Source: Eubacteriales bacterium (GTDB lineage: Bacteria > Bacillota > Clostridia > JAQUNY01). Taken from it: a stretch of 11,052 nt of DNA. Positions 1 to 6,102 of this stretch are shown here, piece by piece. The stretch spans positions 1 to 11,052 of the forward strand of contig JAQUNY010000041.1 in NCBI GenBank assembly GCA_028717405.1, written 5' to 3'. The position numbers were made by a program, and so were the translations under genes. Each line of letters starts with the position of its first letter. The stretch's first letter is position 1. Under the pieces are notes generated by a model. That model did not search any database. It saw only the letters and a list, made by a program, of their open reading frames with translations, and was not told where the DNA came from.

Positions 1-370
1 TGTTGTATTTAAGAGTTATCCCTCCAAGATCCACAGGTTTTTCTTCGCTGACCACAACATCCTCTGTACCGGCTGCTTCTTCAGCCGGTTCATTCGATGA
101 TGTATCCCCGGGATCTTCTGATGCAGCTGCGGGGCCGGTCGTTTCAATTATTGAACCCGAACCGCTTCCTGCTCCGGTTTTTGTGGCAGCCGTTGCTGTC
201 GCCTTGCTCTGGCTTGCCTTTGCTGTTGTCTTTGCTGCTGTGACTGTACTCGTCCCAACAGCCGCACTTGTGGCAGCAACGCTCCCCTCTTTCTCACACG
301 AGCTGAGTATGCCCGTCCAAACAAAAACAATAGCTAAAATCGTGAAAATACTACAAAGTCTTTTACACAT
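1..370 (-). CDS. Partial lipoprotein, probable ABC-transporter solute-binding protein (N-terminal 123 codons)
   Basis: Reading the minus strand from the ATG at 370 gives 123 codons open to the window edge, so the C-terminus is missing. Residues 1-25 form a lipoprotein signal: a basic start (MCKR), a hydrophobic stretch and the lipobox LSSC with Cys25 as the lipidation site. Residues 26-112 are a low-complexity linker rich in Ala, Thr, Ser and later Glu/Asp, as expected for a membrane-tethered extracellular protein. The last visible segment, VDLGGITLKYN, resembles the first beta strand of extracellular sugar-binding proteins, which often read DLGGxT(I/L)K. A strong Shine-Dalgarno AGGAAGG (379-385) lies 8 nt upstream. 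Its divergent AraC neighbour fits a regulated sugar importer. The lipoprotein call is firm; the solute-binding role is inferred from that short match and the context. Confidence 0.72.
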   Translation of the reverse strand, partial: MCKRLCSIFTILAIVFVWTGILSSCEKEGSVAATSAAVGTSTVTAAKTTAKASQSKATATAATKTGAGSGSGSIIETTGPAAASEDPGDTSSNEPAEEAAGTEDVVVSEEKPVDLGGITLKYN

Positions 371-433
371 GCCTTTTTCCTTCCTCTCAACATTATTTGA
401 TTTTTATGCTTAGCTTTATACAACGATAGCTTA

Positions 434-462
434 AATATAAAATTTACGTACAGATTTATCAA
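434..462 (-). promoter_or_regulatory. Sigma-A type promoter for the left-edge lipoprotein
   Basis: On the minus strand a -35 box TTGATA (462-457), a 17-bp spacer and a -10 box TATATT (439-434) are followed about 60 nt later by the lipoprotein Shine-Dalgarno and start. Spacing is ideal and both boxes are close to consensus. Predicted by eye only. Confidence 0.5.
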
Positions 463-755
463 TATAATATTTTAACATTAGATATCGAAATCCTGTCATT
501 CTAATCCTGCAAGAGTTCACCCTAACAGTCCATTTCTTTATGATTACATTGCTGAAGTCTGATTAAAACTCATCCTGTTAAATAAATCCTGCTACAGGTT
601 TATAATGCTCTAAATGGAGTCCCTGGCTGTTACCATGTGTATGGGAATAAATCTGAGGTTGCAGAAATATCCAAAGTGGCAGATAATAATATCAGATATC
701 AAGATATTATAACCGTCTTTCATTTACAGGTCACTCTTAACGGGCTGCATTTTCT

Positions 756-771
756 TAACTGAGATCAGTTA
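756..771. promoter_or_regulatory. 16-bp palindrome, possible operator upstream of AraC gene 1
   Basis: TAACTGAGATCAGTTA is a perfect dyad: 7-bp arms with a 2-bp centre. It ends 8 bp before TATAAA at 780-785, a possible -10 box for the AraC gene, so a bound protein would cover the -35 region. No good -35 hexamer is seen, which fits an activator-dependent or repressed promoter. Function is inferred from position and symmetry. Confidence 0.4.
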
Positions 772-810
772 TGCCGCATTATAAAGCCGGATGAGAAGGG
801 AATGATTTAA

Positions 811-1713
811 TTGCAGGAAATCAAGAGAAGGCATATCGACACAAACGAAATAAATCCAATGGTCCTTAAGGTCGGATTTTATGAAACTTCAGCTCTTAAA
901 AATGTAGCAGCGGGCACGAAACTGCCTGACAGATTAATACATGATTATGAAATCAATTTCTTTGCACGGGACGGCGGGATAATGATAAATGAAGGCCGTG
1001 AATATGACATCCTGAAAAGCTGCATGACTTTCAGGCGCCCGGGGCAGTTATGCTCAAGCTATACTCCTTATTCATGCTGGTTTATATATCTTGATCTGAC
1101 AGGCGGCCTGAAACAGCCGACGACCTCGCCGGGCTGGTCTGTATCCCCTCCGGAGTATTTGATCAATCCCCTCCTTGACATAATCCCGGATTTCTTAAAG
1201 ATAAAGAACAGCGCGTATATGACGGAATTATTTACGGCAATCAAACTTCTGTCAGTTAACAAGTCAGATCATGCGGTTATGTCTTTGAAAATCAAAGTGC
1301 TCGAATTACTCAATCTGGTTGCTGAAGAGGCTGAGCGGCAAATAACAAATGACTATAGTATTAAGGAAAATCAAATCGTGACCACCGCTATCAATTATAT
1401 TAATGACAATTTCTCGAAAAAGATATCTTTGTTGGATATCAGCAAAACGGTGAATTACAGCCCTGTCCACCTGCATAGGACATTCCGCAGGAAAACACTG
1501 ATGACGCCAGGCGAATTCCTGCTTCAGGTCAGGCTTGATTATGCGCAGCACCTGCTGCTTAACACTGATATGAAATACAGCGAGATAGCTTTAGCCAGCG
1601 GCTTTAATACATCCGCATATTTCTGCTATGTATTCAGGAAGTGCCACAACATGACGCCAAACGAATATAAGTCAGCCTATCTGCTCAGTTTTCCGGCTGT
1701 AACAGTCCAATAA
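811..1713 (+). CDS. AraC-family transcriptional regulator 1
   Basis: A 300-residue regulator of ordinary AraC-family length. Residues about 20-180 are the variable sensor part; the stretch near DYEINFF...GREYDI looks like the cupin-type sugar-sensing fold of many Firmicutes members. Residues about 189-292 are the DNA-binding domain with two helix-turn-helix motifs: the first around 206-230 (LLDISKTVNYSPVHLHRTFRR), the second around 255-280, ending in the family signature with ASGF, YFCYVFRK and MTPNEYK. The start is the TTG at 811, preceded by AGAAGGG (794-800) at 10-nt spacing; the next in-frame ATG (859) has no ribosome site. It is divergent from the substrate-binding lipoprotein, so regulation of that importer is the likely job. 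Its ligand cannot be read from sequence. Confidence 0.92.
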   Translation: MQEIKRRHIDTNEINPMVLKVGFYETSALKNVAAGTKLPDRLIHDYEINFFARDGGIMINEGREYDILKSCMTFRRPGQLCSSYTPYSCWFIYLDLTGGLKQPTTSPGWSVSPPEYLINPLLDIIPDFLKIKNSAYMTELFTAIKLLSVNKSDHAVMSLKIKVLELLNLVAEEAERQITNDYSIKENQIVTTAINYINDNFSKKISLLDISKTVNYSPVHLHRTFRRKTLMTPGEFLLQVRLDYAQHLLLNTDMKYSEIALASGFNTSAYFCYVFRKCHNMTPNEYKSAYLLSFPAVTVQ

Positions 1714-1760
1714 CCAAGTTGAATTTGTTTAATTAAATTTTACATATTGTTTAAATTTTA

Positions 1761-1789
1761 TTGATTTATTGTCTAATCCGTTGTATAAT
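1761..1789 (+). promoter_or_regulatory. Consensus sigma-A promoter of the antitoxin-Uma2 fusion gene
   Basis: TTGATT (1761-1766), a 17-bp spacer and a perfect TATAAT (1784-1789) give a predicted start near 1796, 36 nt before the ATG at 1832. This makes an upstream TTG at 1769, inside the promoter, an unlikely translation start. Just upstream, TTGTTTAA occurs twice at a 22-bp interval (1725-1732 and 1747-1754) in very AT-rich DNA, which could be an UP-element or an operator pair. Confidence 0.7.
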
Positions 1790-1831
1790 AATATCATAAA
1801 TAATAGCTATAAGGCAGAGAGGTGCTGTGTC

Positions 1832-2575
1832 ATGCTGGCTACGGCAAGCGATTTGAAGAACAATTTCGGGAAATATCTCAGGCATGTGATTGATGAAAAC
1901 GGCGAGATCATCGTCACAAAAAATAATACAAGGGTCGCACGGCTCGTCCCATATGTTTCAGATATCGAGAGGTATTTTACAGTTCGTGAAAACGCAGCCG
2001 ATTATGATTACAACAAGAAGACTGTCTCCTATGAAGAATTCATGGAGATATACAAAAAGACCAGCACAAGAATGGAATTCATAAATGGTGAGATCATAAT
2101 TATGGAATCTCCGCTCTTTTCACACCAGAGAATATTGGGTGACTTGTACATAATCTTCAGGCAATACTTTAACAGCAAAAAATGTTCGCCGTTTCTTGCG
2201 CCGTTTGATGTTATTTTCAGGAAAAAGGACATAAAGGATCCCGATGTCACGCAGCCTGACCTTATTGTTATATGCGACGCAGACAACCTGAACGAAAGAG
2301 GCAGATATATGGGCACTCCTTCCCTGACACTCGAGATAATGTCGCGTAGTACTCGCAGCAGAGATATGGTATATAAATTAAACACTTATATGATGTCAGG
2401 CGTATCCGAATACTGGATAGTCGACCCTTACAACGCAGTCGTAGTTGTTTATGCCTTCAAGGACCTTGAAATTGATAAGATAGATACATACAGGAAAGGA
2501 GAAACAGCGCGATCGGTATTTTATGAAGGGCTGGCAGTCGAGGTGGACAGCATTATGCCGGATCCTGTTCCATGA
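1832..2575 (+). CDS. Phd/YefM antitoxin-like domain fused to Uma2 (DUF820) nuclease domain
   Basis: A 247-residue protein from ATG 1832, preceded by AGAGGTG (1818-1824) at 7-nt spacing. Residues 1-41 resemble the DNA-binding N-terminus of Phd/YefM antitoxins: LATASDLKNNFGKYL, then GEIIVTKNNTRVARLVP (the usual 'I.IT+.G...A.L...' strand-turn-strand). Residues about 65-245 match Uma2 endonuclease-like proteins of the PD-(D/E)XK fold: RMEFINGEIIIM (80-91), H98, QPDLIV with D143, LEIMSRSTRSRD with E168, K182, and GVSEYWIVDP (190-199). D143, E168 and K182 are the expected metal and catalytic residues, so the nuclease looks intact. No separate toxin gene adjoins it, and the next gene is convergent. 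The two-domain reading is strong; whether it cuts DNA or autoregulates is inference. Confidence 0.82.
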   Translation: MLATASDLKNNFGKYLRHVIDENGEIIVTKNNTRVARLVPYVSDIERYFTVRENAADYDYNKKTVSYEEFMEIYKKTSTRMEFINGEIIIMESPLFSHQRILGDLYIIFRQYFNSKKCSPFLAPFDVIFRKKDIKDPDVTQPDLIVICDADNLNERGRYMGTPSLTLEIMSRSTRSRDMVYKLNTYMMSGVSEYWIVDPYNAVVVVYAFKDLEIDKIDTYRKGETARSVFYEGLAVEVDSIMPDPVP

Positions 2576-2687
2576 CACCGGTCCCCCTGCTCTGAAACTA
2601 TTTCTCCTCTCTGCCGCTTTCTTTCCTTTGCTCTTCTTTCACCGTTCTGGAGATATATCTCTCCCACTCTGCGAAAACTTTACCCGG

Positions 2688-4760
2688 CTAATTTTTCTCA
2701 TAGAATAATACTGCAATTTGCTGCGATTTTATGATCTGCGGTATATCCTCCTTAGTTCCTTCCAAATCAGCTGCTCCGGCAAATCTATATCCGGGAGCCC
2801 CTATATCTGCTCTTTCATCTTTGTCGGTATCGTTCCACAGGGCTACCGCCATATGGTTTTCGCTAATAAAGGCCTTAGCGGTGACAACCCGGTTCCCGTT
2901 TTCAAAACCTTCTTCATCAACGTATTGGCCCAACCCCAGGATATGCCAGTATTGCCTGCGAAGGCCTGCCACCCGGGCGGCATATTCCCGCCAGGCCTTG
3001 TAACGGTCTTCTCTGATTGCTTTGGCATCGCCAAGATACCTCAGTTCCATCTCATAGCGGAAGCCGAAAACGAAAGCAAAATTGGCCATTCGGGGATTGA
3101 TATACGGTTTGGGATTACGCACCGTCATTATCACTTCCGGAAGCGTATATCTGTACATTTCAGCAAACGGCAATACCCTTGAACCTTTCGTTTTTCCGAG
3201 GTTCAGGGCAGCCCTGTCACCGGTTTCGCCAGGGTGGCAATTAGTTAATCCATGAATGGCATCAGCGTGCGTGGAGTATAAATCCGTGATGCACTCAACT
3301 ATATAACCATACATGGGATTAAGTTCCTTTGTCTGTTTATAGACGCTGTTTAAGAGACTGATACGCCCCCGGGTCATCGACAACGATGGTTTATTCAAAA
3401 CATGGGGATGGCTCTCATCAAAACATGGATACGGCCAGATGCCTCCGATCTGGTCCATTAAAACGCCATCCGGACTGTATTTGTAAATGGTCCTGGCATT
3501 TTCGCACATGCGGTCCTGCCACTGGGGAGCAGATGGGCAGGCTGTCGAAAATGTTTTCCGGGTGTATTTTTTCATAAACTCGCTTTCATGGTATTTGTTG
3601 TATTGTTCATAATAGGGCGTGCCCCATAGTGACTTCGACTCTATGCTATGACCTGTTTGCTTATAGTAATCCGTACCCACATCCATAAGATGGCCATTGC
3701 AATAAAGTGTGACATGGCCTCCTGCATCCTGCACTTCAGCTATCCTGTCCCGCAGTTTGTCCTCCCCGCCCATCAGCGTATCAGCCTCAACCTCAGGATA
3801 GAGGTTGTCATGGCCTCCGCGTGTCCAGCCAAAGAGGCCCAGGGTATCGCATCCATGCTGTCTTGCATAATCCCATAATTCGGGCAGTGTGTCGTAAGGC
3901 CACAGAATGTCGCCATACTGCTGCTTGTTGATGACCAGAAAATACCCGAGCATGTCCCGGACCCATTCGGGCTTATCCGGACGGGGCAGCCAGGAATCAG
4001 CCCATGCACGGTATATATCCGCCCCCAACCGCCATGACCCGGTATAAAGCGAAACAACAAAAGGCTGGCCTTGCCAGTACTCTCCTGGTTTTACAAAGGT
4101 ATACTTTACCATATCCATAATAATGGAACCGGGATCCTCCTGACGGCCGATGACCCTCAGCGCTGAAGCATAGAATTCGCTGTCATGAGAACCGAAATAA
4201 AGGGACTGACTGCCGTCAGTAAGCCCCATCCACTGCATAGATGCAAAGAAGGGGTAATCGAGGCTGATCATGTTATATTCTTCATAGGGGCTATCCATAG
4301 AAGACAGCCGTCCGCCAATATCTGTTATTAGCTGTCCGGCGCTGTGAGGCCAAAGCAGATTGGGCTTTCCGCCTGCCAACGACCGGATAACACCGATGCA
4401 CGGGAACATGAAGTCAACAACCGTGGTATCGGAACGATTGTCTATATCCGCCGTAAAGCAGAGCTTTTCCTGTTCAAGCCAAATGCGCATAATCAATGTC
4501 ACATCAAAAGTTTTTCCCCTGACGGCAACTTTTTTTACTGTAATGACAACCTGATTGGCTTCCTTTTTGACCTCATATAACTGATCCCTGGGATAGACAA
4601 TGTTTTCCCAGTTATCGCCTCTCTTAAGCACCATCTTAAAAATCCCCGCAGCCGGATAATCGATTATATTGCCGTATCCGGAATCATTGTTTTCCAGGCA
4701 GATAATGCGTCCATTATCATCGAATCCGGCGGTCAGATACTGATTTTTGATACTGATCAT
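2688..4760 (-). CDS. DUF6259-like putative TIM-barrel glycoside hydrolase
   Basis: A 690-residue protein without signal peptide, so probably cytoplasmic. Residues about 1-260 look like a beta-sandwich of the kind preceding many glycoside hydrolase barrels (many short beta stretches, WPHSAGQLI, LDYPFFASMQWMGL). Residues about 265-600 look like a (beta/alpha)8 barrel, with strands such as DTLGLFGWTRGG, HVTLYCNGHLMD, DGVLMDQIGG and GYIVECITD; a C-terminal beta domain follows. D436 and E489 end barrel-like strands and are the best candidates for catalytic acids. The architecture fits DUF6259 proteins, recalled and not searched. Start ATG 4760 has an excellent AAGGAG (4773-4768) at 7 nt. It lies 108 nt downstream of AraC gene 2 on the same strand. 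No clear promoter is seen in that gap, so co-transcription is possible. Substrate is unknown. Confidence 0.75.
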   Translation of the reverse strand: MISIKNQYLTAGFDDNGRIICLENNDSGYGNIIDYPAAGIFKMVLKRGDNWENIVYPRDQLYEVKKEANQVVITVKKVAVRGKTFDVTLIMRIWLEQEKLCFTADIDNRSDTTVVDFMFPCIGVIRSLAGGKPNLLWPHSAGQLITDIGGRLSSMDSPYEEYNMISLDYPFFASMQWMGLTDGSQSLYFGSHDSEFYASALRVIGRQEDPGSIIMDMVKYTFVKPGEYWQGQPFVVSLYTGSWRLGADIYRAWADSWLPRPDKPEWVRDMLGYFLVINKQQYGDILWPYDTLPELWDYARQHGCDTLGLFGWTRGGHDNLYPEVEADTLMGGEDKLRDRIAEVQDAGGHVTLYCNGHLMDVGTDYYKQTGHSIESKSLWGTPYYEQYNKYHESEFMKKYTRKTFSTACPSAPQWQDRMCENARTIYKYSPDGVLMDQIGGIWPYPCFDESHPHVLNKPSLSMTRGRISLLNSVYKQTKELNPMYGYIVECITDLYSTHADAIHGLTNCHPGETGDRAALNLGKTKGSRVLPFAEMYRYTLPEVIMTVRNPKPYINPRMANFAFVFGFRYEMELRYLGDAKAIREDRYKAWREYAARVAGLRRQYWHILGLGQYVDEEGFENGNRVVTAKAFISENHMAVALWNDTDKDERADIGAPGYRFAGAADLEGTKEDIPQIIKSQQIAVLFYEKN

Positions 4761-4868
4761 TTTTTATCTCCTTTTCAGCCATGCCCTTTTATCGTGTCAA
4801 TGCATTTGTATGTAGAGCAATTCTTCCCGTTTTTTAACTTTTGCCTGCGATAATTTTACTCTAAGACT

Positions 4869-5717
4869 TCAGTAAATCCGGTTATGCATGCGGTACTTAA
4901 GGGGCGTCATTCCATAAACAGCCTTGAAATATTCCGTAAAATAAGAGGGTGTTTCAAATCCTGATCCCGCTGCTACCTCACTGATCGTACTATTACCTGA
5001 AACAAGCATCCTTGCCGCCTCCTTCAAGCGTAAATCTATCAGGTATTTTCTCATTGTCTTCCCTGTCGCTTTCTGGAAAATACGGTTAAGATAATACGGA
5101 TGATATTTAAAATGCGCTGCAATAGTGCCGTTTGTAACGGGCTTGTTGAAATTATCGCCGATATAGTCCGATATTTCCCGTATAAGGCTGGGGACGGCAA
5201 GATTCTTCTTCATCTGCAACGCAGTTATAAGGACCTCCTTAAGATAAGCCGATGCAATCTCATCACTCAGGTAACCTGAAGGGATACCCATGTATTTTTC
5301 TTCAGCTATCCTGCTTAACGCTGCCTCAAGCGAATAGGCTTCATCTACGGCAATTATCTTATTGAATTCTTCAACCATATGTTCCGAGACCACTTTCCGC
5401 GGGTCAAAGTCTGTGGAAGGGTCAGGTCTCTGCGGCGATATCTCTGTATGCCCGCTGTCAAGGTCAAAATTTATATTGAAATATTCAGTTTTCATACTTC
5501 CGATAATTAACCTGTAAGGAACAGAATGAGGTATTACCAGTAGCGAATACTTCCTCATTTCTATTTTATGATCCGAAAATTCCGCTGTCATAATCCCCTT
5601 CAGCCCGTAAAAAAGCCTGAAGTCATACGCCGATACCAGTTTTTCGTAAACTGTATTTCCCAGGCATCTGGCTGCATATCTGACATATGGATTTATTGTT
5701 ATCAACGATTTTAACAT
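4869..5717 (-). CDS. AraC-family transcriptional regulator 2
   Basis: A 282-residue AraC-type regulator. Residues about 1-165 form the sensor part, with a cupin-like stretch around 35-85 (FRLFYGLKGIM, LLVIPHSVPYRL). Residues about 176-277 are the DNA-binding domain: helix-turn-helix 1 around 196-217 (GTIAAHFKYHPYYLNRIFQ) and 2 around 244-265, with the canonical GSGFETPSYFTEYFK and YGMTPLKYR. ATG 5717 is the only ATG near the N-terminus and an in-frame stop lies upstream. Its Shine-Dalgarno-like AAGGA is only 1 nt away, so translation from this start may be inefficient, or the TTG at codon 5 may be used. It precedes the putative hydrolase on the same strand and is divergent from the Gfo/Idh gene, so both are likely targets. 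Its leader carries 21-bp repeats. Confidence 0.92.
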   Translation of the reverse strand: MLKSLITINPYVRYAARCLGNTVYEKLVSAYDFRLFYGLKGIMTAEFSDHKIEMRKYSLLVIPHSVPYRLIIGSMKTEYFNINFDLDSGHTEISPQRPDPSTDFDPRKVVSEHMVEEFNKIIAVDEAYSLEAALSRIAEEKYMGIPSGYLSDEIASAYLKEVLITALQMKKNLAVPSLIREISDYIGDNFNKPVTNGTIAAHFKYHPYYLNRIFQKATGKTMRKYLIDLRLKEAARMLVSGNSTISEVAAGSGFETPSYFTEYFKAVYGMTPLKYRMHNRIY

Positions 5718-5728
5718 GTCCTTTTTGT

Positions 5729-5791
5729 GTTGTCTCTGATCTCCTTAATGTTGCCTCTTATGTTCTTCATGTTGCCTCTGATCTCCTTTGA
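5729..5791. repeat. Three tandem 21-bp repeats in the leader of AraC gene 2
   Basis: Three imperfect copies start at 5729, 5750 and 5771, exactly 21 bp apart. On the plus strand they begin GTTGTCTCTGATCTCCTT, GTTGCCTCTTATGTTCTT and GTTGCCTCTGATCTCCTT; the first and third are nearly identical. On the mRNA-sense strand copies 1 and 3 each carry an AAGGAG ribosome-site-like core. An 11-bp direct repeat (GACCTG at 5790 and 5801) follows. A 21-bp period is the spacing of adjacent half-sites bound by AraC itself, so autoregulatory binding is plausible but unproven. Confidence 0.65.
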
Positions 5792-5843
5792 CCTGTCTTA
5801 GACCTGCCTGTTAAGTTTGTTTTGTTATATTTCCTATTTGTTT

Positions 5844-5886
5844 TATATATTGATTATACATGTTCACATAATATAATCAATATATA
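5844..5886. promoter_or_regulatory. Perfect inverted repeat forming a symmetric bidirectional promoter
   Basis: TATATATTGATTATA (5844-5858) and its exact reverse complement (5872-5886) flank 13 bp. Each arm contains TTGATT on one strand and TATAAT on the other. Read on plus: -35 at 5850-5855, 16-bp spacer, -10 at 5872-5877, toward the Gfo/Idh gene with about a 218-nt leader. Read on minus: -35 at 5880-5875, 16-bp spacer, -10 at 5858-5853, toward AraC gene 2 with about a 129-nt leader. The same base pairs would serve both, so polymerases must compete. The repeat is observed; promoter activity is inferred. Confidence 0.65.
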
Positions 5887-5990
5887 TGCAGACCATATGC
5901 CGGAATTGTACCCGTGTATTAATGTCCCGTATGTTACGGATGTCACGGATATAAGTATTCAATCTTCGCATGATTTTTTTTGCACAGATA

Positions 5991-6029
5991 CGGCACACAG
6001 CTTCGGCACACGAATTCAGCACAAATTTT
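5991..6029. repeat. 13-bp tandem repeats upstream of the Gfo/Idh gene
   Basis: CGGCACACAGCTT (5991-6003), CGGCACACGAATT (6004-6016) and a weaker CAGCACAAATTTT (6017-6029) are adjacent direct repeats. They lie just upstream of the dyad AGTGTGTGAACACT and a -10-like TATAAT at 6063-6068 that lacks a good -35, a position expected for activator sites. Confidence 0.5.
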
Positions 6030-6062
6030 CAGTGTGTGAACACTATTATAGTTGGTCAGGCA

Positions 6063-6068
6063 TATAAT
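6063..6068 (+). promoter_or_regulatory. Possible proximal -10 box for the Gfo/Idh gene
   Basis: A perfect TATAAT lies 34 bp before the ATG at 6103. No consensus -35 stands at 16-18 bp; that space is filled by the dyad AGTGTGTGAACACT (6031-6044). If used, it is probably activator-dependent and distinct from the symmetric promoter further upstream. Confidence 0.35.
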
Positions 6069-6102
6069 ATTAAAGTGCACGGTCAGTGCGGAGGGATGAC
6101 AT

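Larger units (their letters stand above)
371..810. other. 440-bp divergent intergenic region
   Basis: This gap separates the lipoprotein (minus) from the AraC gene (plus). It holds the lipoprotein promoter at 434-462, an 8-bp inverted repeat (ATAATATC 686-693 with GATATTAT 703-710), a 16-bp palindrome at 756-771, and a possible -10 TATAAA at 780-785 for the AraC gene. One plus-strand frame is open without a usable start from 586 to 762 and may be a gene remnant. I saw no RNA gene or riboswitch. Confidence 0.6.
5718..6102. other. 385-bp divergent, repeat-rich regulatory region
   Basis: The gap between AraC gene 2 (minus) and the Gfo/Idh gene (plus) contains, from left to right: 21-bp tandem repeats (5729-5791), a symmetric promoter (5844-5886), a 13-bp palindrome CCGTATGTTACGG (5927-5939) overlapping two TGTYACGGA copies (5932-5949), 13-bp tandem repeats (5991-6029), the dyad AGTGTGTGAACACT (6031-6044) and a -10-like TATAAT (6063-6068). 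A plus-strand reading frame starting at 5822 begins before the promoter, has no ribosome site and encodes nothing recognisable, so it is not called. Confidence 0.65.

Noticed and set aside
3..413. 136-codon open frame on the plus strand with a hydrophobic stretch
   Set aside because: It is antisense to the lipoprotein gene. Its open length comes from the Ala/Thr/Ser-rich linker codons, it has no ribosome site, and the minus strand shows a clear signal peptide, lipobox and Shine-Dalgarno.
1769..1831. N-terminal extension of the antitoxin-Uma2 protein from a TTG at 1769
   Set aside because: The TTG lies inside the -35/-10 spacer of the gene's own promoter and lacks a ribosome site; ATG 1832 has both a good site and the family-like start MLATASDLK.
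1725..2575. Complete two-gene toxin-antitoxin operon
   Set aside because: Only one gene is present; no RelE, Doc or other toxin-like frame is adjacent on either strand.
2650..2661. Palindrome GAGATATATCTC as a terminator between the convergent Uma2 fusion and hydrolase genes
   Set aside because: The stem is only 6 bp with no loop and no T-run in either direction, so there is no support for termination. No other terminator was seen in 2576-2687.
4761..4868. Separate promoter for the DUF6259-like gene
   Set aside because: TTGACA occurs on the minus strand but too close to the ribosome site to leave room for a -10, and other hexamer pairs are poor; co-transcription with AraC gene 2 cannot be excluded.
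5886..5954. 22-codon Arg-rich leader peptide starting right after the plus-strand -10 box
   Set aside because: It would need leaderless translation, which is uncommon in Firmicutes, and the codons coincide with the TGTYACGGA repeats. Kept only as a remote possibility.
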